Source: Prevotella sp. 10(H) (lineage in GTDB: Bacteria > Bacteroidota > Bacteroidia > Bacteroidales > Dysgonomonadaceae). From it: DNA of 64,000 nt. The notes under the pieces are model-generated. The model was not told the origin of the DNA. It was given only the letters and a program-made list of their open reading frames with translations, and searched no databases. The translations under genes and the position numbers were made by a program. The DNA lies in NCBI RefSeq assembly GCF_000711235.1, contig NZ_JOMI01000001.1, positions 496,001-560,000 of the forward strand. Direction: 5' to 3'. This document shows positions 52,401 to 61,044 of this stretch, in pieces (positions within the stretch are counted from its first letter, which is position 1; each line of letters opens with the position of its first letter).

Positions 52401-52813
52401 TTTTCGACTACACTGGCTCCGACAATAGGCTCTCCGTATATATCCGTCACGACACCGGAGATTTTCTTCGTCCTGATATTATCTGTATTTACTACAACTG
52501 GTTTATCCGAAATAACGATAGACTTCGGCGAAACAATGCTGTAATTCAGATTTTTCCCGACAAGTACGTCATCCAATATGGAAGAAACTGTTGTGTTCTT
52601 TTTTTCAATCGTGATATTTTTCGTATCGTCTATCACAAGATCACGATAAGAAAAGCGGTAAGTAGTTTGTTTTTCGATAGCACGGAAGACTTCTTTTAAT
52701 GAAGCATTTTTGAGATTAACCGTTATCAATTTTTCCTGCGCATATATAAATGAGGAAAAAAAGAATAGCAACGAAATCAATGTGAGCAGCTTAAGCCGGG
52801 CATGTTTGTTCAT
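49412..52813 (-). CDS. SusC-like TonB-dependent transducer with STN domain
   Basis: This 1133-residue outer-membrane importer has a signal peptide (1-25, IYAQ), an STN signalling domain (about 28-106, ITVNLKNASLKEVFRAIEKQ), a CarboxypepD_reg domain (about 118-195), a TonB-box-like VVVGYGTMKKKDLTG, a plug (VRGDRSLRADNSPLIVLNG) and a barrel ending RIFTLGATITF. The STN domain contacts a FecR anti-sigma factor when substrate is bound. This fits the FecR and sigma genes directly upstream, so the transporter is both importer and sensor. Between it and FecR lies a 428-base gap with a repeat. Confidence 0.95.
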   Translation of the reverse strand: MNKHARLKLLTLISLLFFFSSFIYAQEKLITVNLKNASLKEVFRAIEKQTTYRFSYRDLVIDDTKNITIEKKNTTVSSILDDVLVGKNLNYSIVSPKSIVISDKPVVVNTDNIRTKKISGVVTDIYGEPIVGASVVEKGTTNGVMTDANGSFSLSITFNSVIQITYIGYTEEVFNASDQDVYNITLRENTSLLDEVIVVGYGTMKKKDLTGSISHIDAEKLAYERPTTVQDLLRSTAPGLIVEPSSSSAKNNAKLTVRGDRSLRADNSPLIVLNGILFNGDLSEINPVDIESIDVLKDASSAAIYGAKSANGVVIITTKKGKSNKPLIQFDGSIAFATMGANRKVYNPEGYLQYRSDYAASSNGFQNQGYYVKPTAENLQKYNLTEEQWRNYDAIGQSSKGSEEVWVERIGLGDLEKKNYFAGNTFDWYDDSWQTGVQQNYNLSLSGQTSNMNYFWSLGYMDNEGNTVGDRFKNYRTSVRLEASATNFLEAGINLFLQSRDEGFIGVDTGGQSANSPFSTPYNEDGSLNPWPMGEQRTVSGVNSRYNNSMKSKSSGTQNVTSSLYAKLKLPYNISYQFTIAPRYSWVQNRDWNSSQSVFDTEKGTASRSTARSIVWTLDNMIKWNYTFAQKHLFDVTLLQSAEKFEYWSESMTGSHFSPSDVLQWHYMEVATDKKISSNDEKYTGDALMARLFYSYDNRYMLTASIRRDGYSAFGRSNPRATFPALAGAWNFSNEKFFNWEPMSNGKVRLSWGKNGNRDIGIYQALSQLYGGTSGKYSYLTQTGNLYEIGSLQIERMSNKGLKWESTASWNAALDFGFLDNRINGSVEWYYMPTTDLLMDRTLPNVSGYDKVVTNLGRVTNDGFEISINSRNIDKENFSWSTTFGLSHNRNRIKHLYYTYEDVIDENGNVIGSKEKDDVGKGWFVGKDISTIWDFEFVGIWQEDEAEQAAKYGQKPGDARARDVNNDYKIGQEDKVFLGQERPKFRWSLRNDFTVFKNWDISFNLYAQTGHKQATTEYLNFFNHEGDYRNTYVRGYWTPENKSNSYARLKSTLVSNAQPKKVIRKDFIRLENISVGYKVPKKITNMLQAQDIRVYGTIRNVAVLTFAKDWDYWDPETGGSIPRIFTLGATITF

Positions 52814-52959
52814 TTTACTATAATTTTTAATTAGACTTAAAGTAGCCCTCTTGGGCAGTTTAGAAGTAATGACAAGTATATTTAAAGAAAGTACCGATAG
52901 AAAAATGTGTTGTAAAACATAAAACTTATATAATTGAATTTAAATGCTCAATTATTTAA

Positions 52960-53092
52960 TAAACTTTTTTCTTGATAAAAAAGTTACATAAAATCAAGGC
53001 TGCAACCCTCGCAGACCCACCAACGACTTGCCGGCTGAAAGTGACAAACGGGCTATTGCCCCCGTCCTTTTCTTCGCCGTCTTCGCCGGACA
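52960..53092. repeat. Intergenic repeat, copy of the left part of 19412-19731
   Basis: It starts with the same perfect hairpin (AACTTTTTT, CTTGAT, AAAAAAGTT) and continues for about 130 bases with near identity to 19412-19540. The copy then diverges and lacks the right-end module. It fills much of the 428-base gap between SusC and FecR; the remainder (52814-52959, 53093-53241) shows only a small GCCC/GGGC hairpin at about 52852-52863 and a 53093-53150 GC-richer tail. Confidence 0.65.
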
Positions 53093-53241
53093 GGAACCCG
53101 CCTTGGGTACTAATGCACGGAGGGCTGACGCACTAATAAGGCAATGAAAAAAATATCATATTTCTCTACTGATCAAAAGATGTAATAAAAAACTGCTTTC
53201 CTAACGGATGCGGTTTGATATTTGTTATAATAATATATTTT

Positions 53242-54210
53242 TTACCTCATTATTATCTTCTTACCGTTCAGTGTAGCTTTCAGGTGATATGATTGTTCTA
53301 GTACTTCGAGTACTTCATTCAGGTCATTTATCGGCAATGTCCCGGTAAAGCTATCTTTAAGGCAGTCTTTGCATTCTACTGTCATCGCTACATCATAACT
53401 TTCTTCGATAGTGCGTATAACTTCCGATAATTCAGTATTACGGAATATCATATCGCCACGCCGCCAGGCCGACATCTCATTCACATTTTCATCGTCGAAG
53501 ACTGTTATCTGGCCTGTAGCCTGATCCAGTATGGCTTTCTGGTTCTTTTTCAGAATTACTTTCTGGTTGTTTTGTACCGATAGTAACGACACACTGCCCT
53601 CTTCGAGCGTCAGTATAGCCTGATTATCGGTATCGCGCACATAGAGATTGAAAGTAGTGCCGAGTACTTCTATATGCAATCCCCGTGCATCGATAAGGAA
53701 AGGAACATGCTGATCGCGATGTACCTGAAAATACCCTTCGCCATTGAAATCGATCTTCCTTTCTTTCTTATTATAGTCTTTAGGCATATATTTCAATGCC
53801 GATTCGGCATTCAGCGACACTATCGTTCCGTCGGGCAGGGTAATGGTTGCACGCTCGGCCTTCCCGGTTGTTACCAGCATTTCGTTGGAGAGGATCAGGC
53901 TGTTTTCATGATACAGATAGATTGAGAATGCAATGAACACAGGCAATAAAATTGCTGCTGCAATCTGCGCCCAACGGGCAAATGAAGATAAGTTAATCCG
54001 CTTTTTGCCGATAGCCTGATCGCAATTGGTCTTGATCCTCTTTATCATTTCCTCATCTACGGCAGAAGTATCTATATCTTCACCCAGCCAGATATTGCGC
54101 ATTTCTTCCTCAATCTCCGTATCAGATTTTGAGTTCACATTATCTTTGAGTTCCGTCAATTCCGGCGGAGTCAATTTATCTTTTCTATATTTATTTAATA
54201 ATTCATTCAT
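53242..54210 (-). CDS. FecR-family anti-sigma factor
   Basis: This 322-residue inner-membrane protein has a cytoplasmic N-terminal helical part (1-79) that binds the sigma factor, one transmembrane helix (about 80-100, WAQIAAAILLPVFIAFSIYLY), a periplasmic FecR domain (about 110-205, with ATITLPDGTIVSLNAESALKY and IEVLGTTFNLYVRD) and a C-terminal DUF4974-type domain (about 250-322, NTELSEVIRTIEESYDV). The latter meets the STN domain of the neighbouring SusC. The gene begins 52 bases after the sigma gene. Confidence 0.95.
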   Translation of the reverse strand: MNELLNKYRKDKLTPPELTELKDNVNSKSDTEIEEEMRNIWLGEDIDTSAVDEEMIKRIKTNCDQAIGKKRINLSSFARWAQIAAAILLPVFIAFSIYLYHENSLILSNEMLVTTGKAERATITLPDGTIVSLNAESALKYMPKDYNKKERKIDFNGEGYFQVHRDQHVPFLIDARGLHIEVLGTTFNLYVRDTDNQAILTLEEGSVSLLSVQNNQKVILKKNQKAILDQATGQITVFDDENVNEMSAWRRGDMIFRNTELSEVIRTIEESYDVAMTVECKDCLKDSFTGTLPINDLNEVLEVLEQSYHLKATLNGKKIIMR

Positions 54211-54262
54211 TATTTTATATATAGTGACGGATTATCCTTCTTTTAGTACCGTCAATCTTAAT

Positions 54263-54847
54263 CTAATTAATAAATAATAACATATACAGAATGAACAGGC
54301 TTCCCAGTTTCTGTCGTAATATTTTCAGTCCGGCAGAAAGCTGATTCTTTACAGTTTGTTCGCTCAATGAAAGCTGTTCGGAAATCTCTTTATTCGAAAG
54401 CTGCTCTATCCTCGACAGTCTGATAACGTTCTGCTGAGTAGTGGAAAGTGATTGCATAGCTGCATCAAACTTTTTCTGAAAATCCTGATATTCCAATTGA
54501 TATTCCGTATTATCCGAAGACAATGCGTCTTTGTAATTTACGAATTCTTCATATACAGGATCATTAAGTTTTGATCGGAAAGCATTTATCAACTGATGTT
54601 TAGCCATAATAAAAAGCAGCGAGCGAAGCGTATCTTCCTGTACTATCTTTTCGCGGTTAGTCCAAAGCTTAATAAATACATCCTGCACGATTTCTTCCGA
54701 TTCTTCGGCCGACTTATTGAATTGCAAGCTATAGGCATACAGACGACGGGCATACATCTGATACAGTTTATCAAATGCCTTATGCGACCCGTTCTTTAGT
54801 GAGCGGATTAGTGAAGCTTCGTTGTTTTCGTCTGTATATTTATTCAA
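54263..54847 (-). CDS. ECF sigma-70 family sigma factor
   Basis: This 194-residue protein has region 2 (about 17-85, HKAFDKLYQMYARRLYAYSLQF, then EEIVQDVFIKLWTNREKI) and region 4 (about 130-180, LSTTQQNVIRLSRIEQLSNKEISEQLSLSEQTVKNQLS). It is of the kind that controls SusC/SusD operons in Bacteroidales together with FecR. Its target is most likely the SusC/SusD operon at 52813-47466 and perhaps GH106. The C-terminal end, SLFILYMLLFIN, is unusually hydrophobic but common in this subgroup. Confidence 0.95.
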   Translation of the reverse strand: MNKYTDENNEASLIRSLKNGSHKAFDKLYQMYARRLYAYSLQFNKSAEESEEIVQDVFIKLWTNREKIVQEDTLRSLLFIMAKHQLINAFRSKLNDPVYEEFVNYKDALSSDNTEYQLEYQDFQKKFDAAMQSLSTTQQNVIRLSRIEQLSNKEISEQLSLSEQTVKNQLSAGLKILRQKLGSLFILYMLLFIN

Positions 54848-54869
54848 AGTATCAGAAATAATGATAGGG

Positions 54870-54877
54870 CAAATATA
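54870..54877 (-). promoter_or_regulatory. Candidate -7 box of the sigma factor gene
   Basis: On the minus strand TATATTTG matches TAnnTTTG, 22 bases before the sigma factor start codon. Confidence 0.45.
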
Positions 54878-55027
54878 ATTATTTTAGTTATTCGGGGATA
54901 TTGGGGAGGGAAATTGTTTTGTTAAAAAGGGGCATGTAAATGTATTTGGTTTGATTTTTTTATTAGCTTCGCATTTTAACTTAGTACTGGAAAACAGGCA
55001 ATATATACAAATTCACATCTATATACT

Positions 55028-57985
55028 ATGAAAAAAACATTATTGATTGTGTTGTCCTGTATGTGGACATGTCTATATCTATCAGCACAGGCAACAGATA
55101 ATAATGTTGTTGTCAAAGAAGATTCTTTGATCTCTTTACAATCGGCAACAGTCTTAAAGAATGATATATTTGATCCTCCGAAGCCGTTGGTTTTGCCGCC
55201 ATCTCCACAAGCAAAACAATTTATGAGATATGGTGAAGTACCTGTTGACTTAAGCTCAGGAGTACCTGAAATCAGTATACCTATATACACTATCAATGTA
55301 AATAATCTACAAGTACCTATTAGCATATCTTATCATGCCGGTGGAAATAAGGTATCGGATATTGCAAGCGTAGTAGGATTAGGTTGGACCCTGAATGCGG
55401 GTGGAATGATAACCCAGACCGTAAACGGCATGCCTGATGATGAAGGAAGCTATATCTTCCTTTCGGCTAGGGAAGCAAACGATCAATTTCTAATAGATAA
55501 GCAATCTGTTTTGTCTGTAGCTAATAAGCCTGTGACACCTACCTGGTATTTCAGGCTAAAAGGTTGTCCTTTTCATAACTGTACAAAAACAGTTTCAGAT
55601 AGATTTTTCTATAGCTTCAATGGCAATATAGGTGTATTCAGAGAAGATATAACAACAAGAGAATTAAAAACGATTCCTTATTCTCCTTTAAAAATCAACC
55701 GGATAAAAGATAGTAAAGGATTTGTCACCGATATAGAAGTAATCGATACAGAAGGACGATCATGGATTTTTAAACGTTTCTCTGTGATGCAAAATATGAA
55801 TTATAGTTTTGCTTCAGGATATGAGTATCATTTATCAAAGATTAAATTCCCCGATTCGAAAGAAGAGATAAACTTTACATATAATTACGGGCAGAAATAT
55901 CTTACGACAGAAGTTTCGAGAAATATAAATTGGATGTTATTACCTACACGTAGTTTTAGTGATCGCTATGGACCTCCGGGACTTCCTGCTTATGATATAT
56001 TAAAGGTAGATTCAAAAGGCGAAACAGTTTCTAATATACAAAAAGAAACTTTGGTCTGCACACCCGTTCTGTTATCAATGATCGAATGGTCTGGGGGCAA
56101 AGTTGAGTTCAGCTATAAAAGCGACCGGAAAGATATTATGAAAGAGCGTTTGGAAAAAATTACTATAAGAAATAGTACTTTAGATATAAGGAGTATTACT
56201 CTATCAAATAAAGACAATTACCTGGGGAGTAAAATTGAAGATTGGAGAATGTTGTTGGATGCTATCGACGTTCATGGGGAAAAATATAATTTCCAATATA
56301 ACAAATCTTTAAAATTACCTCCTTTTGATGATACAAAATGTTCTGAAGATTTTTGGGGATATTATAATGGTGCAAATAGTGAAAATTGGACACCATATAA
56401 ATTCAAATATATTAATAGCAGTTCGAATGATATTGAATACAATTCTGTACGGGAGTCAAACCCTTCTTATACACAGGCAGGCATACTAACTAAAATAACA
56501 TATCCTACCGGAGGGCATACCTTTTTTACATATGAACAAAATGAAGGAAAAAACATTATACAGGACAAACCCAGTGTTAAATATTTTGGCGGATTACGAA
56601 TCAAAGAAATAGTTAATTACGACGGAGAAAATATTATATCAAAAAAAACATATGAATACGAAGGAGGACCTGTTATTCAAATACAAAGATGGAATTATTA
56701 TGATGAAAAGACTTACATGGAGTACGCGATAGTCCCTGATGAAAGAGCGTCATATTTCTGTAGGGGAGATATATGGAATAACCTTATCTCTTCTTGTCTG
56801 GCATATAGTCAGATATCCAAAACAATATACTCAAAACCGATATATCCAATACAGAATCCTTGGGGAACTTCTGTTTTTTATAATAAAGTAACAGAAAAAA
56901 ACTCTACAGAAGGAAAAACAGAATATTATTTTCAACTAAGTAAGGGAGATAGTCGCTCAGCCTCAGAATGGGGGCACAGGAAACCTCTTTTAAAAGAAGA
57001 ACGTGTATATCAATTGAAAAATAATGAATATAAACAAAAGAGGTGGACAAAAAATGAATTCAAGAATATAAGTATGGCTTCCTATACTACCGGAGTAAAA
57101 CTCGAAGATAATAACAGGATATTCTTATACGACCCTACTATTACCAATAATTACATGAGAGTTGGCGATATATTTATGCATACACAAGAATTTTATTACG
57201 ACGCATTTGGCTTCACCGATGTATATGCTTACAGAGATATAGATATTTTGGAAAGTAAAGAAGTGAGAGAATATGAAAATAAAGATTCTATAATCACTAC
57301 GACTAATTACTCCTACGATCCAAATTATAAAATACTCACACCGATAGAAGAGAAGGTAAAGGATAGTACTGGAAATTTATATACAACATCTATCACTTAC
57401 CCATTCAATTACTCCGGTACATTATATAATAAAATGATAACCAAAAACATGTTATCTGTTCCTGTTGAAAAAATATTAAAACATGACAGTAAGGAAATAA
57501 AACGGTCGAAAATAAATTATACAGAAATGTCGGAAATGATCGTACCCGGTTCTTTCCTGACATCTTCGGGAGGTGGTTTGCTTACCACTATTACTTACGA
57601 CCAATATGATAAAAAAGGTAATATTCTCCAATATACCACATTAGACGGAATTAGCACAGTCTGTATCTGGGGATATAATTACCAGTACCTTATAGCAGAA
57701 ATTAAGAATATAAAATACAGTGAGATTGAGAAACTGTTGAATATTGAAGCCATCTCATCCTCAAAAGAACCGGACATGCAGGCTGTAAACGCTTTACGAA
57801 CTAAATTACCGGCTTCGTTTGTTACTACTTATACATACAATCCATTAGTAGGTATAATCAGTATGACTGATCCGCGGGGTTACACTGTAAAGTATGAATA
57901 TGACGAATTGGGGCATTTGAAATATAAAAAAGATGATCAGGGTAATCTTATCGAAGAATACAAATACAACTACCGGATTAAATAA
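55028..57985 (+). CDS. RHS/YD-repeat-like secreted protein without toxin domain
   Basis: This 985-residue protein has a signal peptide (1-20, LSAQ) and the N-terminal part common to Bacteroidetes RHS-like proteins: GEVPVDLSSGVPEISIPIYTI, then SISYHAGGNKVSDIASVVGLGWTLNAGG. Repeats rich in Tyr, Asp and Gly follow, with YD-type motifs near the end (VTTYTYNPLVGIISMTDPRG, VKYEYDELGHLKYKKDDQGN). It stops at EEYKYNYRIK, just where a longer RHS protein would continue into the core and toxin part. It may form a partial shell or surface fibre. The SMI1/KNR4-like gene 23 bases downstream suggests descent from a toxin-immunity locus. The DNA is more AT-rich than the PULs around it. Confidence 0.8.
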   Translation: MKKTLLIVLSCMWTCLYLSAQATDNNVVVKEDSLISLQSATVLKNDIFDPPKPLVLPPSPQAKQFMRYGEVPVDLSSGVPEISIPIYTINVNNLQVPISISYHAGGNKVSDIASVVGLGWTLNAGGMITQTVNGMPDDEGSYIFLSAREANDQFLIDKQSVLSVANKPVTPTWYFRLKGCPFHNCTKTVSDRFFYSFNGNIGVFREDITTRELKTIPYSPLKINRIKDSKGFVTDIEVIDTEGRSWIFKRFSVMQNMNYSFASGYEYHLSKIKFPDSKEEINFTYNYGQKYLTTEVSRNINWMLLPTRSFSDRYGPPGLPAYDILKVDSKGETVSNIQKETLVCTPVLLSMIEWSGGKVEFSYKSDRKDIMKERLEKITIRNSTLDIRSITLSNKDNYLGSKIEDWRMLLDAIDVHGEKYNFQYNKSLKLPPFDDTKCSEDFWGYYNGANSENWTPYKFKYINSSSNDIEYNSVRESNPSYTQAGILTKITYPTGGHTFFTYEQNEGKNIIQDKPSVKYFGGLRIKEIVNYDGENIISKKTYEYEGGPVIQIQRWNYYDEKTYMEYAIVPDERASYFCRGDIWNNLISSCLAYSQISKTIYSKPIYPIQNPWGTSVFYNKVTEKNSTEGKTEYYFQLSKGDSRSASEWGHRKPLLKEERVYQLKNNEYKQKRWTKNEFKNISMASYTTGVKLEDNNRIFLYDPTITNNYMRVGDIFMHTQEFYYDAFGFTDVYAYRDIDILESKEVREYENKDSIITTTNYSYDPNYKILTPIEEKVKDSTGNLYTTSITYPFNYSGTLYNKMITKNMLSVPVEKILKHDSKEIKRSKINYTEMSEMIVPGSFLTSSGGGLLTTITYDQYDKKGNILQYTTLDGISTVCIWGYNYQYLIAEIKNIKYSEIEKLLNIEAISSSKEPDMQAVNALRTKLPASFVTTYTYNPLVGIISMTDPRGYTVKYEYDELGHLKYKKDDQGNLIEEYKYNYRIK

Positions 57986-58008
57986 AGGACACTATGAAAA
58001 TATAATAT

Positions 58009-58428
58009 ATGAAAAGCCTGAATATACAATTACCGGACGACTATGCATCTTTTTTACAAAAGAATGACTGTTCCGTATTTTGTGCAGGCTATTTCTATAT
58101 TGAAGATTTAGATGAATACATCTTAATGGATGTCTTTTATGGGATTAAAGAACCAGAAGAATCTGTAAACCTTATAGAAGTAAATAATGAATATAAAGAA
58201 GATATCACTGTCAACAGTATCCTTATAGGCGAAGACGCGGGAGGTGCATTTATTCTTTTAGTGAATAATCCGGATAATGAGGAAAAGAATGAGTTTGATA
58301 ACGGAATTTATTATTATGACCATGCATATTTCTTTGAGTGTTCTGATGACAGAAGCAACACATATTTTATATGCAAAAGCTTTACTGAATTCATTCAACT
58401 TTTAGAAACGACTGAATTACCGGAATAA
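58009..58428 (+). CDS. SMI1/KNR4-like immunity protein
   Basis: This 139-residue acidic cytoplasmic protein has the SMI1/KNR4 (SUKH) outline: LPDDYASFLQKNDCSVFCAGYFYI near the N-terminus, a central ILIGEDAGGAFILLV strand pair, then YYYDHAYFFE and a C-terminal helix SFTEFIQLLETTELPE. SUKH proteins usually bind and neutralise toxin domains of polymorphic toxin systems. It is co-transcribed with the RHS-like gene 23 bases upstream, yet no toxin domain is encoded there. It may protect against toxins of neighbouring cells or remain from a lost toxin module. Family assignment is by pattern only. Confidence 0.75.
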   Translation: MKSLNIQLPDDYASFLQKNDCSVFCAGYFYIEDLDEYILMDVFYGIKEPEESVNLIEVNNEYKEDITVNSILIGEDAGGAFILLVNNPDNEEKNEFDNGIYYYDHAYFFECSDDRSNTYFICKSFTEFIQLLETTELPE

Positions 58429-58441
58429 TATTCCTTTCTGC

Positions 58442-59266
58442 CTACTCCAAATCAAAAGACAAATATTCATCTACAATAAAATTAGATAGGACAGAGCTAA
58501 CCAACTCATCGGGAATTATCATCAATGTAGTAGAAAGTACTTCAGCATCGATAGCATTCGCTGTCTTTACCGATACTATTTTACGGCTTTCATTGCTAAT
58601 ACCGGTATGAGGGTCTACGATGTGTTTTGTATGGCTGGGCATATTTCCGGATGTAGACATAGTATTGTCCTTCAGCTCTATTATCCCTAATGTATTCTGA
58701 GGGTTATAGGGGTCTTCGATTCCGATAGGCCAATACTCGCCGTGAGGGTGTGATCCTATAGCTAAAACGGAGCTGTTGCCAAAGTTAATTAATGCACATT
58801 CTACATTTTTTGATATCAATATCTCCCTTATCTTTTCCAGTGCATAACCTTTGGCATAAGCACCTAAATCCAGTTCAATTTCTTTATCATTGAAATATAC
58901 AGTCTGCTTCTTACCATCCAAAACAACCTGACTATAGTCTTTCATACTGATATCGAAATATCCGGATGTCATACTATGATATTGTTTACAGTCGGCCAGT
59001 ACTCGCCACAACTCATCACTTACCCGAAAAGGTGATTCGGCGGATTTTCTGTTTACAGCATATAACTCACTCTTTTCATCAAACTTATTGAACAACTTCG
59101 ATAAACGCAGTACTTCTTTCTCAATCTTCTCCCAGCATATAAGCGAAGCATTTTTATCCGGGCCTACTATTATTACATCGAGCCGGGTACCCATTGCATG
59201 CATCATGGAACCGTGAAAAAGATTGGAAGATTCGTAGAAGTCGAAGTGAGAACTTGTCGTATTCAT
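58442..59266 (-). CDS. apbE: ApbE-family FAD:protein FMN transferase
   Basis: This 274-residue protein carries the ApbE pattern: MHAMGTRLDVIIVG at the start, FNKFDEKSELYAVN, LDLGAYAKGYALEKI, the loop NTMSTSGNM, HIVDPHTGIS and the metal-site segment NAIDAEVLSTTLMI. ApbE attaches FMN to a Thr or Ser of target flavoproteins. Usual members are exported lipoproteins, but no signal peptide or lipobox is visible here, so it appears cytoplasmic or has an atypical export route. It lies after the SusD of the fourth pair, separated by a terminator, and converges with the immunity-like gene 13 bases away. Confidence 0.85.
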   Translation of the reverse strand: MNTTSSHFDFYESSNLFHGSMMHAMGTRLDVIIVGPDKNASLICWEKIEKEVLRLSKLFNKFDEKSELYAVNRKSAESPFRVSDELWRVLADCKQYHSMTSGYFDISMKDYSQVVLDGKKQTVYFNDKEIELDLGAYAKGYALEKIREILISKNVECALINFGNSSVLAIGSHPHGEYWPIGIEDPYNPQNTLGIIELKDNTMSTSGNMPSHTKHIVDPHTGISNESRKIVSVKTANAIDAEVLSTTLMIIPDELVSSVLSNFIVDEYLSFDLE

Positions 59267-59335
59267 TTTATATTGCTTTATTCAGTCTAAATATAATAAA
59301 AATCTGCATTTCCTAATAGTGTCAAAAATAATAAA

Positions 59336-59366
59336 AGAGGAACAGGCAAACGCCACTATTTCCTCT
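59336..59366 (-). terminator. Terminator after the fourth SusD gene
   Basis: AGAGGAA (59336-59342) pairs with TTCCTCT (59360-59366), extended on both sides by A/T pairs. On the minus strand a T-rich run follows. It separates SusD from apbE. Confidence 0.65.
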
Positions 59367-59425
59367 CTTATTATCTTTCTACCCTGTACGGGTAATACTA
59401 ATCTAAATAATAAAACACTATATAT

Positions 59426-61033
59426 TTATTTCCATCCCGGATTTTGTACCAGATTAGGATTGCGATCCATCTCATTTTGCGGTATAGGCCACAGGTAATA
59501 ATGATCAGGGAATCCTCTCTGACGGATATTCACTCCTGTAAATTCGGTCATCCATACGCCGTCTACAACATCTTTTCCTATTCTCCATCTGCGGATATCT
59601 GAATAGCGTTGTCCTTCGCCGCAGAGTTCTATCATTCTTTCATGGTATATCCTTTCACGCATCTGTTCTTTGCTCAATCCCGAAGGAAGCGCAGGCATAC
59701 CTACCCTGTCCCTCACATCATTAACGGCATCGTATACCGATTTATCAGGAGCAGAAAGGGCTTCATTCTTAGCTTCGGCATACATCAGCATTACATCCGC
59801 CAGACGAATAAGAGGGAAATTTTGAGGCATATTAGAAGCCAGTGTATATACAGAACCTGTTTCTACAAATTTTCTCCATGCATAACTTCCATTTTCCCAG
59901 ATAGGCACATATGTATTAGGTGTAACCTTATCCACAGGGAATCTATAGAGTAATGGCGCACCCGTTTTACCTACAAATTCAGACCATGGAACTATTATTG
60001 CCGCATTCATACGCGGATCTCTGTTTTCGAACAACTTTCTTACAGATGCTTCGTCTTTCCAGTCTTCCGGATTATTAGGGTCGAATGTAGCTCCTGACGC
60101 ATTTGTATAATTCTTGAAGTCGAACGCAGTGCCGTCTTTCATTTCGTATGAGTTCACCAGCTTTGGAGTAGGGCGTGTGCGTTGCGAACCTTTTGTAACT
60201 CCCGACTGATTTCCATAATTGAGGTCGGTAGCAATACCGTGTCCCGATTCGGCAACATATTGTACATCGAAAATAACTTCACTGTTGTTATTACCTGCTA
60301 CGCGGAACAGTGTATGATAATCAGGGAGTAGCTTCCTGTCGCTTTTTTCCATTATTTCCTTAAAGTCATCAGCTGCTTTATCATATTGCTTTGCCCACAG
60401 GTGTGCTTTTCCGCGCATGGCTAATGCGGCCCATTTTGTAGCACGGCCTTTGTCCGATTGTCCGTAGCTTTCTTCCAACAAGGAATAAGCGTCGGTCATG
60501 TCCTGTACGATAAATTTATAGACCTCTTCTTCGGTATTGCGTGGTTCATATCCTTCATCTATGTTCATCGGATAATCATAGATAGGAACACCTCCGAAAT
60601 AATCCCATAGTTTGAAATAGAAATACCCTCTGAAGAACTTAGCCTCACCCAGACAACGGTTCTTTATCTTCTCGTCCATTTCTATTCCCGGAATATATTT
60701 CAAGGCTGTATTTGCCCTGTAGATTCCTTTATAGAATATTCCCCACGAAGTTTCATATATTCCTGCATTGGCAGGGTTAACGCCTGTTGTGAGGCCTGTT
60801 GCCCACGACTGGTAAGAAATATCGGTAAAGTCGTCCATCATACCGTATACCACAATGCTGTTTACAAACTCACGGTTGGCATGATAGAGCGGATTTACGC
60901 CCTGTATGGCATCCTGCTGTGATTTCCAGAAATCCCCTTCCGATAATCCGACTAATGAGTTACGGTCAAGAAAATCGCTGCAAGAAGACAGAAGACAAAC
61001 AGATAGTACGAGTAATATTATTTTGTTTTTCAT
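59426..61033 (-). CDS. SusD-like glycan-binding lipoprotein (fourth pair)
   Basis: The frame is open from 61075, but the ATG at 61031-61033 gives a proper lipoprotein signal, MKNKIILLVLSVCLLSSC, and is chosen (535 residues). SusD features include CSDFLDRNSLVGLSEGDFW, the helix CLGEAKFFRGYFYFKLWDYFGGVPIYD, IRLADVMLMYAEAKNEAL and the end YLWPIPQNEMDRNPNLVQNPGWK. It follows its SusC by 11 bases. No enzyme gene is associated within the window, and the locus may continue past the right edge. Confidence 0.95.
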   Translation of the reverse strand: MKNKIILLVLSVCLLSSCSDFLDRNSLVGLSEGDFWKSQQDAIQGVNPLYHANREFVNSIVVYGMMDDFTDISYQSWATGLTTGVNPANAGIYETSWGIFYKGIYRANTALKYIPGIEMDEKIKNRCLGEAKFFRGYFYFKLWDYFGGVPIYDYPMNIDEGYEPRNTEEEVYKFIVQDMTDAYSLLEESYGQSDKGRATKWAALAMRGKAHLWAKQYDKAADDFKEIMEKSDRKLLPDYHTLFRVAGNNNSEVIFDVQYVAESGHGIATDLNYGNQSGVTKGSQRTRPTPKLVNSYEMKDGTAFDFKNYTNASGATFDPNNPEDWKDEASVRKLFENRDPRMNAAIIVPWSEFVGKTGAPLLYRFPVDKVTPNTYVPIWENGSYAWRKFVETGSVYTLASNMPQNFPLIRLADVMLMYAEAKNEALSAPDKSVYDAVNDVRDRVGMPALPSGLSKEQMRERIYHERMIELCGEGQRYSDIRRWRIGKDVVDGVWMTEFTGVNIRQRGFPDHYYLWPIPQNEMDRNPNLVQNPGWK

Positions 61034-61044
61034 ATCTCTTTTAT

